Assembly (NCBI RefSeq): GCF_002795425.1
Contig: NZ_PHHA01000008.1
Span: 22,836 to 86,835 of the forward strand
DNA length: 64,000 nt
From: Conservatibacter flavescens
GTDB taxonomy: Bacteria; Pseudomonadota; Gammaproteobacteria; Enterobacterales; Pasteurellaceae
Direction: 5' to 3'
The notes beneath the pieces were generated by a model, which saw only the letters and a list, made by a program, of their open reading frames with translations, did no database searches and was not told the origin of the DNA. Made by a program: the position numbers and the translations under genes. This document shows, one piece after another, positions 1-8,983 of this stretch. Numbering within the stretch: position 1 is the stretch's first letter; each line of letters begins with the position of its first letter.

Positions 1-51
1 ATTCCCTCTTGAATGATGTCTCTTTTTTCTGTACAATTCAACACCTAAATT

Positions 52-80
52 TTGGACTGTCATCGACAGATTATTAATTA
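52..80 (+). promoter_or_regulatory. Possible rpmE promoter
   Basis: A TTGGAC hexamer at 52-57 and a TAATTA hexamer at 75-80 are separated by 17 bases, a plausible sigma-70 arrangement about 55 bases ahead of the rpmE start codon. Both are imperfect matches and the region is AT-rich, so this is only a candidate. Confidence 0.3.
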
Positions 81-136
81 CATACGGTATCAGCAAAAAA
101 GCGCTGACAGCGGTATGGCTTCTTTTGAGGTTTTCT

Positions 137-349
137 ATGAAACAAGGTATTCATCCTGAATATAAAGAAATTACTGCAACATGTTCTTGCGGTAATGTAA
201 TCAAAACCCGTTCAACAGTGGGCAAAAATTTAAACTTAGATGTGTGTGGGAAATGCCACCCATTCTATACCGGCAAACAACGTGTTGTTGATACTGGCGG
301 TCGCGTAGAACGCTTTAACAAACGTTTCAGTATTCCTGGTACAAAATAA
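137..349 (+). CDS. rpmE: 50S ribosomal protein L31 (zinc-binding form)
   Basis: The product is a 70-residue L31 protein of the large ribosomal subunit, where it bridges the subunits near the central protuberance. The start MKQGIHPEY is typical of the family. Cys16, Cys18, Cys37 and Cys40 form the zinc site of the C-plus type, which zinc-poor paralogues lack. I chose ATG 137 because GAGG at 127-130 lies at ribosome-binding distance; an in-frame TTG at 125 would add four residues without a site. A terminator follows at 366, so it is probably a single-gene unit. L31 also serves as a zinc reserve in many bacteria; no Zur site was identified. Confidence 0.96.
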   Translation: MKQGIHPEYKEITATCSCGNVIKTRSTVGKNLNLDVCGKCHPFYTGKQRVVDTGGRVERFNKRFSIPGTK

Positions 350-365
350 TCATAAACTAAGAATC

Positions 366-395
366 AAACCCTGCTATTTAGTGGGGTTTATTTTT
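366..395 (+). terminator. Rho-independent terminator of rpmE
   Basis: AAACCC at 366-371 pairs with GGGTTT at 384-389 around a 12-base loop and is followed by a T-rich stretch (TTTATTTTT). It separates rpmE from the glycosyltransferase group. Confidence 0.65.
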
Positions 396-430
396 ATATC
401 TAGCTTCCAATCTAAGTAAAGGGGATTAAT

Positions 431-1482
431 ATGAAAATAGCATTATCTTGTTTAAAATTTAAGCAAGGGGGGGGGGGATGGAGCGCTACCTATTGGATCT
501 TATTCGTGGATTCCACTATAGCAACATTCGACCAACTATTTACACCTCCTCATTTGATTCAAAATTAGAAGAATATCAATGGATTACCCCCAAAAAGATT
601 AATTTATCATTTATACCTAAAAAACTCCGCCTCTCTTTTCTATCTCAAGCTATTAAGAAATACAAACGAGCAGATGAAATTATCATTTCTCTTGCCCATA
701 CACAACCAGCAGATATCACAATTTGCGGAGGACAACATAAAGGCTATTTACAAGCTTTGTCAAAAAATGCCACCTTACTCGATAAATATAAAATCTATTT
801 AGAACAAAAAGCTTATTACAATAGCAAGATTATTATTGCCCATTCACAATTAATGAAGCTAGAATTAATTAATCTATATCAGATCCCAGCAAATAAAATT
901 GAGGTCATTTATCCTCCCGTTGATACACAAAAGTTTCATTGTATAGACAGTCAAAAGCGCTCAAAATTACGGGAAAAATTTGGTTTTAATGAAAACGAAA
1001 TTATTTATTTGTTTCCATCTACTGGCCATGCTCGTAAAGGTTTTGAGTTACTTAAACACTATTTTGAACAAACCACATTACCGATTAAACTAGTGGTGGC
1101 CGGAACCCCAGTCCAAGAAAGTAAACGCATCCGTTCATTAGGTTTTTGTAAAAATATGCCAGAGCTCTATCAAGCTGCTGATTTTACAATTATGGCTTCA
1201 AAATATGAACCTTTCGGCTTAGTTGGTATAGAGTCTATTCTATGTGGTACACCTATCATCTTCTCTAAAAATATGGCATGTACTGAGGTATTACAAAATT
1301 ATTTTGGGCATTTATTCGATCTTGATGATGCAGCATCTCTACATCATGCAATACAAGATTCATTACAACAAAAATCGCGTATTCATGATCCTTTTTCTGT
1401 GCTAAGCTATCATCCAACATTAGAACAGCATATGATATCCTTGCTACATATCATTCAAAAAATATCTTCACAAAATAGGTAA
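431..1482 (+). CDS. Phase-variable glycosyltransferase, GT4-like; frame OFF in this sequence
   Basis: This is a probable lipooligosaccharide glycosyltransferase of the GT-B fold, family 4. The C-terminal half has the family signature SKYEPFGLVGIE with the paired glutamates that contact the sugar nucleotide, then LCGTPII. The best start is ATG 431, preceded by AAAGGGGA, which gives MKIALSCLKFKQ and a glycine run before MERYLLDL. With 11 G residues at 467-477 this start runs into TAG 566 after 45 codons. The uninterrupted frame is 478-1482 (334 residues), whose first ATG directly abuts the G run; translation from there could give a shortened protein. Three bases separate its stop from the next glycosyltransferase. 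Acceptor and donor sugars cannot be told. Confidence 0.85.
467..477 (+). repeat. Poly-G tract of 11 in glycosyltransferase 5' end
   Basis: Eleven consecutive G residues lie 12 codons inside the reading frame that starts at ATG 431. Nine or twelve G would join that start to the long frame as a run of Gly then MERY; with eleven the frame ends at TAG 566-568. Homopolymeric G runs of this length slip readily during replication and are a classic cause of phase variation in surface-carbohydrate genes. The number could also be affected by sequencing error. Confidence 0.9.
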
Positions 1483-1485
1483 AAC

Positions 1486-2625
1486 ATGAAAAAAATTAAA
1501 GTCGGTCTAATTATTGATGAATATTTTGGTGGAGCGGGCACAGCGTTTGGCGGATATGGTTTTTTAGCTAGACGTTATATAGCAAAATATTTACCCAATG
1601 AACATATTCAGGTTGACGTACTATTAGGTAAAAGTAAAAGCCATTATGCACTAGAACATCATATTATTGATAATATAGATGTTTATCGCTTACCTAGACG
1701 AAAATGGTTTGCTAAACGTTGGTTGAAAAAACAAAATTACGACATTTACTTAAGTATTGAGTTAGCTTATCGCTATATTTTAGAGCTCGATATCGATAAA
1801 AAATTAATTTTTTGGATACAAGATCCTCGTCCTATGTACGAATGGGATGAAATCAATACAGTCACATTATTTCCAGAAACTAGTTATTACAATCAAAAAC
1901 TATATGATTTTATACACAAAATTTATTTAGAAAATCGTATCAAATTTATCACTCAAGGATTTTTTCTCAACCAAAAAGCAAAAGATCTTTATAAATTAGC
2001 AGACGAAACTGAAATAACCTATCTTCCTAACCCTGTGGATATTGATTATAACTTCGATCTTATGACTCATAAAAAAGAAAATATGATTATTTTCTTGGGG
2101 AGAATTGAATCCGTAAAGCGTGGATGGTTATTCTGCGAAATTGCCAAAAAAATGCCCGAATATCAGTTTTATATGCTAGGTCAAACATTTAGGGAAGCAG
2201 ATAAAAACTCCGTTATTATGGCGCCTTATATTAATGGAAATATTCCTAATCTACATTTTCCAGGTCATGTAGATGGCATAGAAAAAGAAAATTTCTTAAA
2301 GAATGCCAAGATACTCGTTAATACATCTATTCATGAAGCCTTACCTATTTCCTTTCTCGAGGCATTGGCTTATGGTACCCTATTAGTGAGTAATCGTAAT
2401 CCTGAGAATCTAACGAGTACATTTGGAATTCATGTTGGAGATGTACTTGGAGATGGTTTTGACAAAGTAGAATTATATGTTAATGCTATCCGTCATTTAA
2501 TGGAGAATGATGAACACCGCCTAGCTCTTGGGAAGCAAGCTATTGAATATGTAAAATCTGTACATAACGTTGAAAAATGCATAAACGACTTACGTACATT
2601 AATTCATAAAGAAGTAAAAAAATAA
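1486..2625 (+). CDS. Glycosyltransferase, GT4-like
   Basis: The 379-residue protein is a probable GT-B glycosyltransferase acting on the cytoplasmic face during LOS outer-core or polysaccharide assembly. The N-terminus has a glycine-rich loop (GGAGTAFGGYG), and the C-terminal domain begins near residue 200 with MIIFLGRIESVKRGW. It continues with the acceptor-donor motif NTSIHEALPISFLEALAYG, which carries the EX7E-type glutamates of family 4. It starts three bases after the preceding gene and is followed five bases later by a GT8 gene, so the three are co-transcribed. Substrate specificity cannot be deduced. Confidence 0.85.
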   Translation: MKKIKVGLIIDEYFGGAGTAFGGYGFLARRYIAKYLPNEHIQVDVLLGKSKSHYALEHHIIDNIDVYRLPRRKWFAKRWLKKQNYDIYLSIELAYRYILELDIDKKLIFWIQDPRPMYEWDEINTVTLFPETSYYNQKLYDFIHKIYLENRIKFITQGFFLNQKAKDLYKLADETEITYLPNPVDIDYNFDLMTHKKENMIIFLGRIESVKRGWLFCEIAKKMPEYQFYMLGQTFREADKNSVIMAPYINGNIPNLHFPGHVDGIEKENFLKNAKILVNTSIHEALPISFLEALAYGTLLVSNRNPENLTSTFGIHVGDVLGDGFDKVELYVNAIRHLMENDEHRLALGKQAIEYVKSVHNVEKCINDLRTLIHKEVKK

Positions 2626-2630
2626 TCAAA

Positions 2631-3611
2631 ATGAAAGAAATAAGTATTGAAAATTTACTACTCGCCAAAACAGATATCATTACTCATATAAAATCATCAA
2701 ATAAAATATACCATATCGCTTTTGGTGCAGATAATAATTATTTGACATATTTAAGAGTGTTATTGTTTTCTATTCTTAAAAACAATTCAAACATTAATAT
2801 ACATTTTCATATCTTCACGGAAGATATGCCTTATGATGAAATTATTTTCCTACAACAACTTAAATATTCAAACTTTAATACTACATTCTATAAAATCAAT
2901 ACTGAATATTTTTCTCATTTTAAAATTAATAAAAACATTGCTCATATTAATCAAGCAACATATTATCGGGCTGTAATGCCACTTGTACTACAAGAACAAT
3001 TCTTATATCTTGATATAGACACTCTCTGTACTGGCAGTTTAGAACCTCTTTTAGAAATACAACTTAATACAAATTTACTTGCTGCTAGTCCGGATTTAGC
3101 TAATCTAAACTATATACAAAGTTTATATCCTTTTGGCTTTCCTAAGTGGGCAATTTACTTTAATGCTGGCGTACTTTTAATTAATGTTAAAAAGTGGAAT
3201 AAAAATCAACTTACAGAGAAATTTATTCAACTAATTAATCAGCAAAATTTCACATATATGGATCAAGATATTCTAAATATTCTTGCAAATGGTGATGTTT
3301 ATTTTATTTCTAACAAATTTAATTGGACTGATTGGTTAGGAGACAAGCAAAATAAATTTCTATTTATGACGAATAATGTATCTATTATCCACTATACTGG
3401 AGAAATAAAGCCTTGGCATCAAGCTGGTGAAAGTAAAATATACAGTCAGTATTATAAAGAGCTATTTGGACAGGTACCACACTTACTTGAGCCTAAAACG
3501 ACTAATGCATACCGTAAATCTTCAAAACTTTTATGGAAGAAAAAGCCAATTAAAGCTTGTTATTATCAACTAAAATATATTTACAACAAACTTCTTAATA
3601 ATTCCGCCTAA
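2631..3611 (+). CDS. Glycosyltransferase family 8, LPS galactosyl/glucosyltransferase-like
   Basis: The 326-residue protein is a retaining GT-A glycosyltransferase of family 8, the family of enterobacterial RfaI/RfaJ and of LgtC. The opening IAFGADNNYLTYLRVLLFS is the donor-binding strand. The metal-binding DXD motif is in YLDIDTLC near residue 125. YFNAGVLLINVKKW and MDQDILN follow as expected, and HYTGEIKPWH is the C-terminal metal-coordinating His motif. It lies five bases after the previous glycosyltransferase and ends the group. It most likely adds a hexose to the LOS outer core; which hexose is unknown. The coding sequence is notably AT-rich, as LOS loci often are. Confidence 0.88.
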   Translation: MKEISIENLLLAKTDIITHIKSSNKIYHIAFGADNNYLTYLRVLLFSILKNNSNINIHFHIFTEDMPYDEIIFLQQLKYSNFNTTFYKINTEYFSHFKINKNIAHINQATYYRAVMPLVLQEQFLYLDIDTLCTGSLEPLLEIQLNTNLLAASPDLANLNYIQSLYPFGFPKWAIYFNAGVLLINVKKWNKNQLTEKFIQLINQQNFTYMDQDILNILANGDVYFISNKFNWTDWLGDKQNKFLFMTNNVSIIHYTGEIKPWHQAGESKIYSQYYKELFGQVPHLLEPKTTNAYRKSSKLLWKKKPIKACYYQLKYIYNKLLNNSA

Positions 3612-3720
3612 TCTAAATGTATCTAGAAAATAATTATGAAGGAAAAAAGGAATTTGATATTTTTCACAACACTATTCATCTATAATAACAAAAGAGCATA
3701 CTTACTAAAGGACAAATTTT

Positions 3721-4476
3721 ATGAAAAAAGACGAAGTCGGGCATAATTTTTTAGCGCGTTTAGGCAAAACTCGTTTACGTCCGGGCGGTAAAAAAGCGAC
3801 GGACTGGCTAATTGCTAATGGTGATTTTAGTCAAGATAAAAAAGTACTAGAAGTCGCATGTAATATGGGTACAACCGCAATTGGATTGGCGAAAACTTAT
3901 GGTTGTCATATCGAGGGTGTCGATCTTGACGAGGCCGCATTAGAAAAAGCTAAAGCGAATATTGTCGCAAATAACCTACAAGATAAAATTCATGTGCAAC
4001 GTGCAAATGCCATGAAATTACCTTTTGCAGACAATCATTTCGACATTGTCATTAATGAAGCCATGCTCACAATGCTGCCATTACAAGCTAAAATGAAAGC
4101 GGTAGCAGAGTATTATCGCGTGCTCAAACCGGGTGGTTTTTTATTAACCCATGATGTCATGCTGACAACAACGGATTCAGAGGCCGTCATTGCACAACTA
4201 CGCGATGCGATTAATATCACTGTGACACCATTAAGCAAAGAAGATTGGAAAGCCGTGTTTCTTGATAATGGTTTCCGCAATGTAGATACCTTTTCTGGTG
4301 ATATGACATTATTGTCACCAAAAGGTATCATTTATGATGAAGGGGTGTTAGGTGCCGCTAAAATTATTAAAAATGCTCTCAAGGCCGAAAACCGTGATAC
4401 CTTTAAAAAAATGTTTAGAACCTTCAACGACCCAGAGAAGAAATTAAATTTTATTGCGATTTGTAGTCAGAAATAA
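3721..4476 (+). CDS. Class I SAM-dependent methyltransferase (UbiE/Methyltransf_11-like)
   Basis: The 251-residue protein has a Rossmann methyltransferase core. Motif I is VLEVACNMGT at residues 42-51, the acidic end of strand 2 is in GVDLDEAAL, and motif IV/V lies in FDIVINEAML followed by YYRVLKPGG. This layout is shared by small-molecule methyltransferases, and the substrate cannot be assigned. AAGGAC upstream supports the ATG. The gene converges with the flavoprotein gene and the two coding regions overlap by 26 bases at their 3' ends; the hairpin at 4485 probably terminates it. No operon partner on its strand. Confidence 0.8.
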   Translation: MKKDEVGHNFLARLGKTRLRPGGKKATDWLIANGDFSQDKKVLEVACNMGTTAIGLAKTYGCHIEGVDLDEAALEKAKANIVANNLQDKIHVQRANAMKLPFADNHFDIVINEAMLTMLPLQAKMKAVAEYYRVLKPGGFLLTHDVMLTTTDSEAVIAQLRDAINITVTPLSKEDWKAVFLDNGFRNVDTFSGDMTLLSPKGIIYDEGVLGAAKIIKNALKAENRDTFKKMFRTFNDPEKKLNFIAICSQK

Positions 4477-6130
4477 TTTTTCTAATGCCTATTTGACTCA
4501 CTTGAAGCAAATAGGCATTTTTATCTCGTTGTGGATAATCTGCCCGGTAGTGTGCGCCTCGACTTTCTGTTCTTGCGATCATACTTTGCACGACTAATTG
4601 CGCCGTTTTCAATGCGGCGTAAATTTCAATCCCTTGAAAAGCTTGATAATGTAAAGGGCAAAATTGTTTTTCTAGCCCGTTCAACTCTGTCAGTAATTGC
4701 TGTAATTGTTGGTCGGTGCGATACACATTAGCAAACTTTGTCATTAATTTACGTAGATGATGTAATACCTGACTCGCGCTTAAATTCTCATCTCCCGTCG
4801 GGTTGTGTAAACTCTTCTCCCACTGCGCTATATAATCAGTCAACGCCTGTTGGTTTAACGGCACAAAGTGCGGTGATTTTTTAGCAAAATTTTCTGCAAT
4901 TTTTTGCACCGCTCTTTTCGCAAAAACTAACGCGCCACCAACAGAATTTCCCCCTAAGCGATTCGCGCCTTCAATGCAAGAAGAAACCTCTCCAACCGCA
5001 AATAACCCCTGCACTGCACTTTGAGCAAACTCATCAATTTCTATCCCGCCATTACAACTATGGGCGAAAGGCGCAATGGCGATTTTTTCCTGCAATAAAT
5101 CGATTCCTACCTCATTTTTCAGCCATTGCAAATAGACCTGATAAAATGCCTCTTGATCTTGATAAAGCATTGGAGAATAGCGTAAATAAACGCCTTTTTC
5201 TTCCGGGTGTTGAAGTAGATATTGCATAATGCGTAAATCAAATTTTACACAATCAAAATCCACCGAAAACGGAGCATAGTCGCTACGCGCCTTAACCATG
5301 TCTGAAAATACCTCCGCAGATAAATCAGGAAAAAGCGAATTCCCCGCTTTATCTTGCACATCAATACAATATTTCAACGTATGTTCACCAAATAAGACTT
5401 TATATTTTGGCGCAACAAATGCGGGAATAAATTGGATATATTCCAAATTCACCAAATTTGCCCCTGCTTTTAATGCAAGAAAATGGGTAGAGCCGATAAT
5501 ATCGGCAGGATATAAATTATCTTGGTACAATCCGGCAATACCGCCTGTTGCTAAAATAATATTGGGGGTTTGGCAGAAAACATAATGGCAGTGTTCTTCA
5601 TGTTTAAGGGCGAAAACTGCCCCTTGTACCTGATTATGTAGGCTGACGATATGCAATAACGTAGCCTGTTCAAAATATTGTGTTTGCGGTTGTTGGTTTA
5701 AAATTTCTTTTGCTTTTTTCACCGCACTTTTCCAGTTATTAATTAAATAAATAGGACGTGGATACTGGGCAAAACAAGCCGGCCGGTTATCATCTCGTTG
5801 CCATGCTTGGAAACCAATTTCATTTAACAGCCTCACGGCCTCGGCGGATTCTTCAATATATGCCTTAACGATTTTAGGATTATTCATTCCCTGAGCGACA
5901 CGTTCAATATCCTGTTGAAAAAGCACTTTGTCCGAAGATTGCCCTGTGACTTGAATGCCTAAAGTAGCTTTTAGAGGAAAGAAACTTGCGCCTCCCGCAA
6001 GAGGGGTTTTACTGATTAAAACATGAGGAATATTCTGCTTTTGAGCTTCAACTGCACAACTTAGTCCAGCGATACCGCTCCCCACAATTAATAGTGGTGT
6101 TTCAATGATTTGGTGAATTTGTATTGTCAT
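4451..6130 (-). CDS. FAD-dependent oxidoreductase, fumarate reductase/L-aspartate oxidase flavoprotein family
   Basis: The 559-residue protein opens with the dinucleotide-binding motif GSGIAG at residues 17-22 and continues with GGASFFPLKATLG. A second FAD segment near the end reads GLFAVGEVSSCIEGANRLGG, characteristic of the FrdA/SdhA/NadB/AprA superfamily. A C-terminal helical domain follows. No signal peptide is visible, so it is probably cytoplasmic. It lies 65 bases downstream of a peptide-type ABC transporter on the same strand, which suggests it may oxidise the imported compound, but a hairpin of paired uptake words (6143-6183) between them could separate transcription. It is not a clear NadB or FrdA and the substrate is unknown. 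Confidence 0.75.
   Translation of the reverse strand: MTIQIHQIIETPLLIVGSGIAGLSCAVEAQKQNIPHVLISKTPLAGGASFFPLKATLGIQVTGQSSDKVLFQQDIERVAQGMNNPKIVKAYIEESAEAVRLLNEIGFQAWQRDDNRPACFAQYPRPIYLINNWKSAVKKAKEILNQQPQTQYFEQATLLHIVSLHNQVQGAVFALKHEEHCHYVFCQTPNIILATGGIAGLYQDNLYPADIIGSTHFLALKAGANLVNLEYIQFIPAFVAPKYKVLFGEHTLKYCIDVQDKAGNSLFPDLSAEVFSDMVKARSDYAPFSVDFDCVKFDLRIMQYLLQHPEEKGVYLRYSPMLYQDQEAFYQVYLQWLKNEVGIDLLQEKIAIAPFAHSCNGGIEIDEFAQSAVQGLFAVGEVSSCIEGANRLGGNSVGGALVFAKRAVQKIAENFAKKSPHFVPLNQQALTDYIAQWEKSLHNPTGDENLSASQVLHHLRKLMTKFANVYRTDQQLQQLLTELNGLEKQFCPLHYQAFQGIEIYAALKTAQLVVQSMIARTESRGAHYRADYPQRDKNAYLLQVSQIGIRKIISDYKSQ
4485..4524 (+). terminator. Terminator of the methyltransferase gene
   Basis: An 11-base perfect stem (ATGCCTATTTG at 4485-4495 with its complement at 4508-4518) is followed by TTTTAT. 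It sits inside the 3' end of the converging flavoprotein gene, so it constrains both sequences. Confidence 0.7.
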
Positions 6131-6142
6131 TATTTCTCAAAC

Positions 6143-6183
6143 AAAGTGCGGTTAAAAAACATCGACATTTTAAACCGCACTTT
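6143..6183. terminator. Inverted uptake-sequence pair, terminator-like hairpin
   Basis: AAAGTGCGGTT at 6143 and its complement ending at 6183 form a long stem between the ABC ATPase gene and the flavoprotein gene. Inverted uptake words acting as terminators are well known in Haemophilus. On the minus strand it would reduce read-through into the flavoprotein gene. Confidence 0.6.
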
Positions 6184-6195
6184 TTCCTTTGCCTA

Positions 6196-7008
6196 CTACA
6201 ATAACGACGGGGCTGCCCCTAAAAGCTTTTTGGTGTAATCAATATTTGGGTTCTCAAAAATTTCTTGAGTAGTGCCGGTTTCCATAATTTGACCACCAAA
6301 CATAACCACAATTCGATCAGAAACTTGGCGTACCGTTTGAATATCATGAGAGATAAATACCATTGCCAAATTCAGTTCCTTTTTCAAATCTGCCAATAGA
6401 TTTAATACCTGTGCGCGCACAGATACATCTAATGCGGATGTCGGTTCATCAGCCACAATCAACTTAGGATTCAGAGCCAACGCGCGTGCAATTGCCACGC
6501 GTTGTTTTTGTCCGCCTGACAATCGGGTTGGCTCAACAGCCGCAGCCGAACGTGGCAACCCTACTCGAGAAAGTAACTCATACACGCGCTTTTCCCGCTC
6601 ATGTGGCTGTAAAATATTATGAATATCTAACGGATCCCGTAGAATATCTAATACTTTCATACGCGGGTTTAACGCCGTAGCTGGATCTTGGAAAATGACC
6701 GACACTTGACGACCAAATTGTCTACGCGCTTCCGCACTGCCATACTGCATCTGTAAGCCGTTAAATTTAACACTACCTGATGTTGGGCGTTGTAAACCGA
6801 TAATCACATTCGCTAGGGTGGATTTCCCACATCCCGATTCACCAACTAAACCGATAGTCTCTCCAGCCTTAATGCCTAAGCTGACATTATTCACGGCAGT
6901 GATTTTTTTACGCCCAAACCAAGAGCCATCACGTGAAGGAAATTGCACAACAATATTTTCTAAATCAATAATATTTTGCTCTTTGAGTACCTTGATACTA
7001 TTTACCAT
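6196..7008 (-). CDS. Peptide-type ABC transporter ATP-binding protein (DppF/OppF-like)
   Basis: This 270-residue ATPase powers an oligopeptide/dipeptide/nickel-family importer from the cytoplasmic side. It shows Walker A in [15 protein letters not shown], the ABC signature LSGGQKQR, Walker B in LIVADEPTSALD and the switch histidine in VFISHDIQTV. Its C-terminus (GTTQEIFENPNIDYTKKLL) is typical of the family. The start is one base after the stop of the permease-ATPase fusion gene, so it is translationally coupled. The second ATPase domain of the heterodimer is supplied by that fusion. The substrate could be a peptide, an amino-acid derivative or a metal complex. Confidence 0.9.
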   Translation of the reverse strand: MVNSIKVLKEQNIIDLENIVVQFPSRDGSWFGRKKITAVNNVSLGIKAGETIGLVGESGCGKSTLANVIIGLQRPTSGSVKFNGLQMQYGSAEARRQFGRQVSVIFQDPATALNPRMKVLDILRDPLDIHNILQPHEREKRVYELLSRVGLPRSAAAVEPTRLSGGQKQRVAIARALALNPKLIVADEPTSALDVSVRAQVLNLLADLKKELNLAMVFISHDIQTVRQVSDRIVVMFGGQIMETGTTQEIFENPNIDYTKKLLGAAPSLL

Positions 7009-7009
7009 A

Positions 7010-8983
7010 TTACGCCTCCTTCACCGTAGATTTTTCTGCCAAATGTGATGCCCATAAATGTTTTGGATGATCGCCAACCGGAACAAGTTTCAGTTTTTGA
7101 TTCGGATCCGCATCCGGACGGAGTGAACGACTAGCAAAACGATCACCTTTTGCAAAGTCATATGGCGATGGCACACTACCTGGAATTTGATACAAACGCT
7201 CTGCTCTTGCTTCTGTGGATAATACGGAACCCAGTAAGCCACGAGTATATTCATGGGTTGGATTAGCTAATAATGGCGATGTTGGTGCAGTTTCCACAAC
7301 TTGTCCCGCGTACATTACGGTTATATGATGTGCCAGCTGCGCAACTAAGGCCAAATCATGACTAACAAAAACCATAGCAAAGCCTAATTTATCACGTAAT
7401 TCATTGAGTAATTTCACCACTTCAGCTTGTACAGTAACATCTAACGCTGTCGTCGGCTCGTCAGCAATTAGCAACTTAGGTTCACGTGTCAGTGCCATTG
7501 CAATAACGACACGTTGACGTTGTCCACCTGAAAGCTCATGGGGATAACGATTTAACACTTTTTCTGGATCTAAATGTACCCATTCTAACAGCTTTTCTGC
7601 CGTATGTTTGCTACCGCGTTTAATTAGCTGTGCCATTTGATCTTTAATACGCATAGACGGGTTCAATGCACTTAAAGAATCTTGATAAATCATGGCAATA
7701 TCGGTACCACGTAATTTATTTAATTCCGTAGATTGCAATAAATTATGTTGTTGCCCTCGACGATCTGTAAATAAAATCTCGCCAGTAATCTTAGCGGTTT
7801 TCGGCAACAATCCCATGATAGAGAATGCTGTAATAGATTTACCACAACCTGATTCTCCCACAAGTCCCATCGTTTCCCCTTCATTGACGGTAAAACTGAT
7901 ATTATCCACCAATGGAATCTCTCCATAACGATTAGGGAAGCGAATCGAAAGATTTTTAACTTGTAAAATAGGTTTTGCATTCGGATCAAGCTGCATACGA
8001 TCTTGACGTTGGTTTTCTTTCTCATTTAACTGTAGCAAATAGCGTTTTAATGCTAGAGTTTCTGCCATAGCCTCTTGCACATCTGTGCTTAAGCGCTCAT
8101 CTGGTTTATGATCCGTTTTCTTACCTGATTTCAAACGCGGGTTAACTAAAGCATCAGTCAATCCCTCAGATAAAATATTGAGTGATAATACGGTAAGAAG
8201 AATAACTAAACCAGCAAAGGTTGTTGCCCACCAAAAACCACTTAATACTAAATTACGCCCCTCCGACATAATATTTCCCCAAGATGGGTAAGGCGGCTGT
8301 ACCCCTGCTCCCAAGAACGAGAGGGAAGCTTCTAACACAATTGCATCAGCAACCATTACTGTCGCAAACACCAATACAGGTGCGGCAGTGTTGCGCACTA
8401 CGTGTTTTAGAATGATATACACTCGGCTTCCCCCGATTACGCGCTCTGCTCGCACATAATCTTCATCCCATTGAGAAAGCACATTCGCACGTACAACACG
8501 CGCGAGCTGTGGTGTATATACTACAGCAATAGTTAAGATAATCACAGGCACTGAATTACCAAAGGTAGACAATAATACCGCCGCCAATGCAATACCTGGA
8601 AATGCCATTAAAATATCCATGAGACGCATGATGATTTCATTGCCCCATTTATCCGCAGTGGCTGCTGTTGCACCCAAAATACCGCCGAATAAAATGGCAC
8701 AACCCACAGCGCCCAAACCAATAAAGAGTGAGGTTTGTGCACCATAAACCATACGTGAAAAAATATCGCGGCCTAATCGGTCTGTACCAAACCAAAATTC
8801 AGCACTCGGTGCTTGAACCGGACGTATTGTTTGTAATGGATCGAAATTCGCGACCCAAGGGGCAAAAATCGCAATTAAGGCAACGAGTAAAATAAATAAT
8901 AATGAAATTTTAGCAGCGCCCGTTAATGCCTGAAATCTTGCGCCACCATCAGCTAAACGCTGCGCTAATCCTTGTCGAAACAT
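7010..8983 (-). CDS. Fused ABC permease and ATP-binding protein (DppC-DppD type)
   Basis: The 657-residue protein joins two usually separate subunits. Residues 1 to about 290 are a DppC-like permease with the N-terminal OppC segment (FWFGTDRLGRDIFSRMVYG), several hydrophobic helices and the coupling-loop motif EASLSFLGAGVQPPYPSWG. Residues from about 335 are a DppD-like ATPase with GLVGESGCGKS, LSGGQRQR, LLIADEPTTALD and FVSHDLALV, ending in the oligopeptide-type C-terminal extension. A charged linker (about 290-330) joins them. The frame is continuous, so the fusion is real in this sequence. It shares its first base with the last base of the DppB-like gene. Such fusions occur elsewhere but are uncommon. 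Confidence 0.9.
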   Translation of the reverse strand: MFRQGLAQRLADGGARFQALTGAAKISLLFILLVALIAIFAPWVANFDPLQTIRPVQAPSAEFWFGTDRLGRDIFSRMVYGAQTSLFIGLGAVGCAILFGGILGATAATADKWGNEIIMRLMDILMAFPGIALAAVLLSTFGNSVPVIILTIAVVYTPQLARVVRANVLSQWDEDYVRAERVIGGSRVYIILKHVVRNTAAPVLVFATVMVADAIVLEASLSFLGAGVQPPYPSWGNIMSEGRNLVLSGFWWATTFAGLVILLTVLSLNILSEGLTDALVNPRLKSGKKTDHKPDERLSTDVQEAMAETLALKRYLLQLNEKENQRQDRMQLDPNAKPILQVKNLSIRFPNRYGEIPLVDNISFTVNEGETMGLVGESGCGKSITAFSIMGLLPKTAKITGEILFTDRRGQQHNLLQSTELNKLRGTDIAMIYQDSLSALNPSMRIKDQMAQLIKRGSKHTAEKLLEWVHLDPEKVLNRYPHELSGGQRQRVVIAMALTREPKLLIADEPTTALDVTVQAEVVKLLNELRDKLGFAMVFVSHDLALVAQLAHHITVMYAGQVVETAPTSPLLANPTHEYTRGLLGSVLSTEARAERLYQIPGSVPSPYDFAKGDRFASRSLRPDADPNQKLKLVPVGDHPKHLWASHLAEKSTVKEA

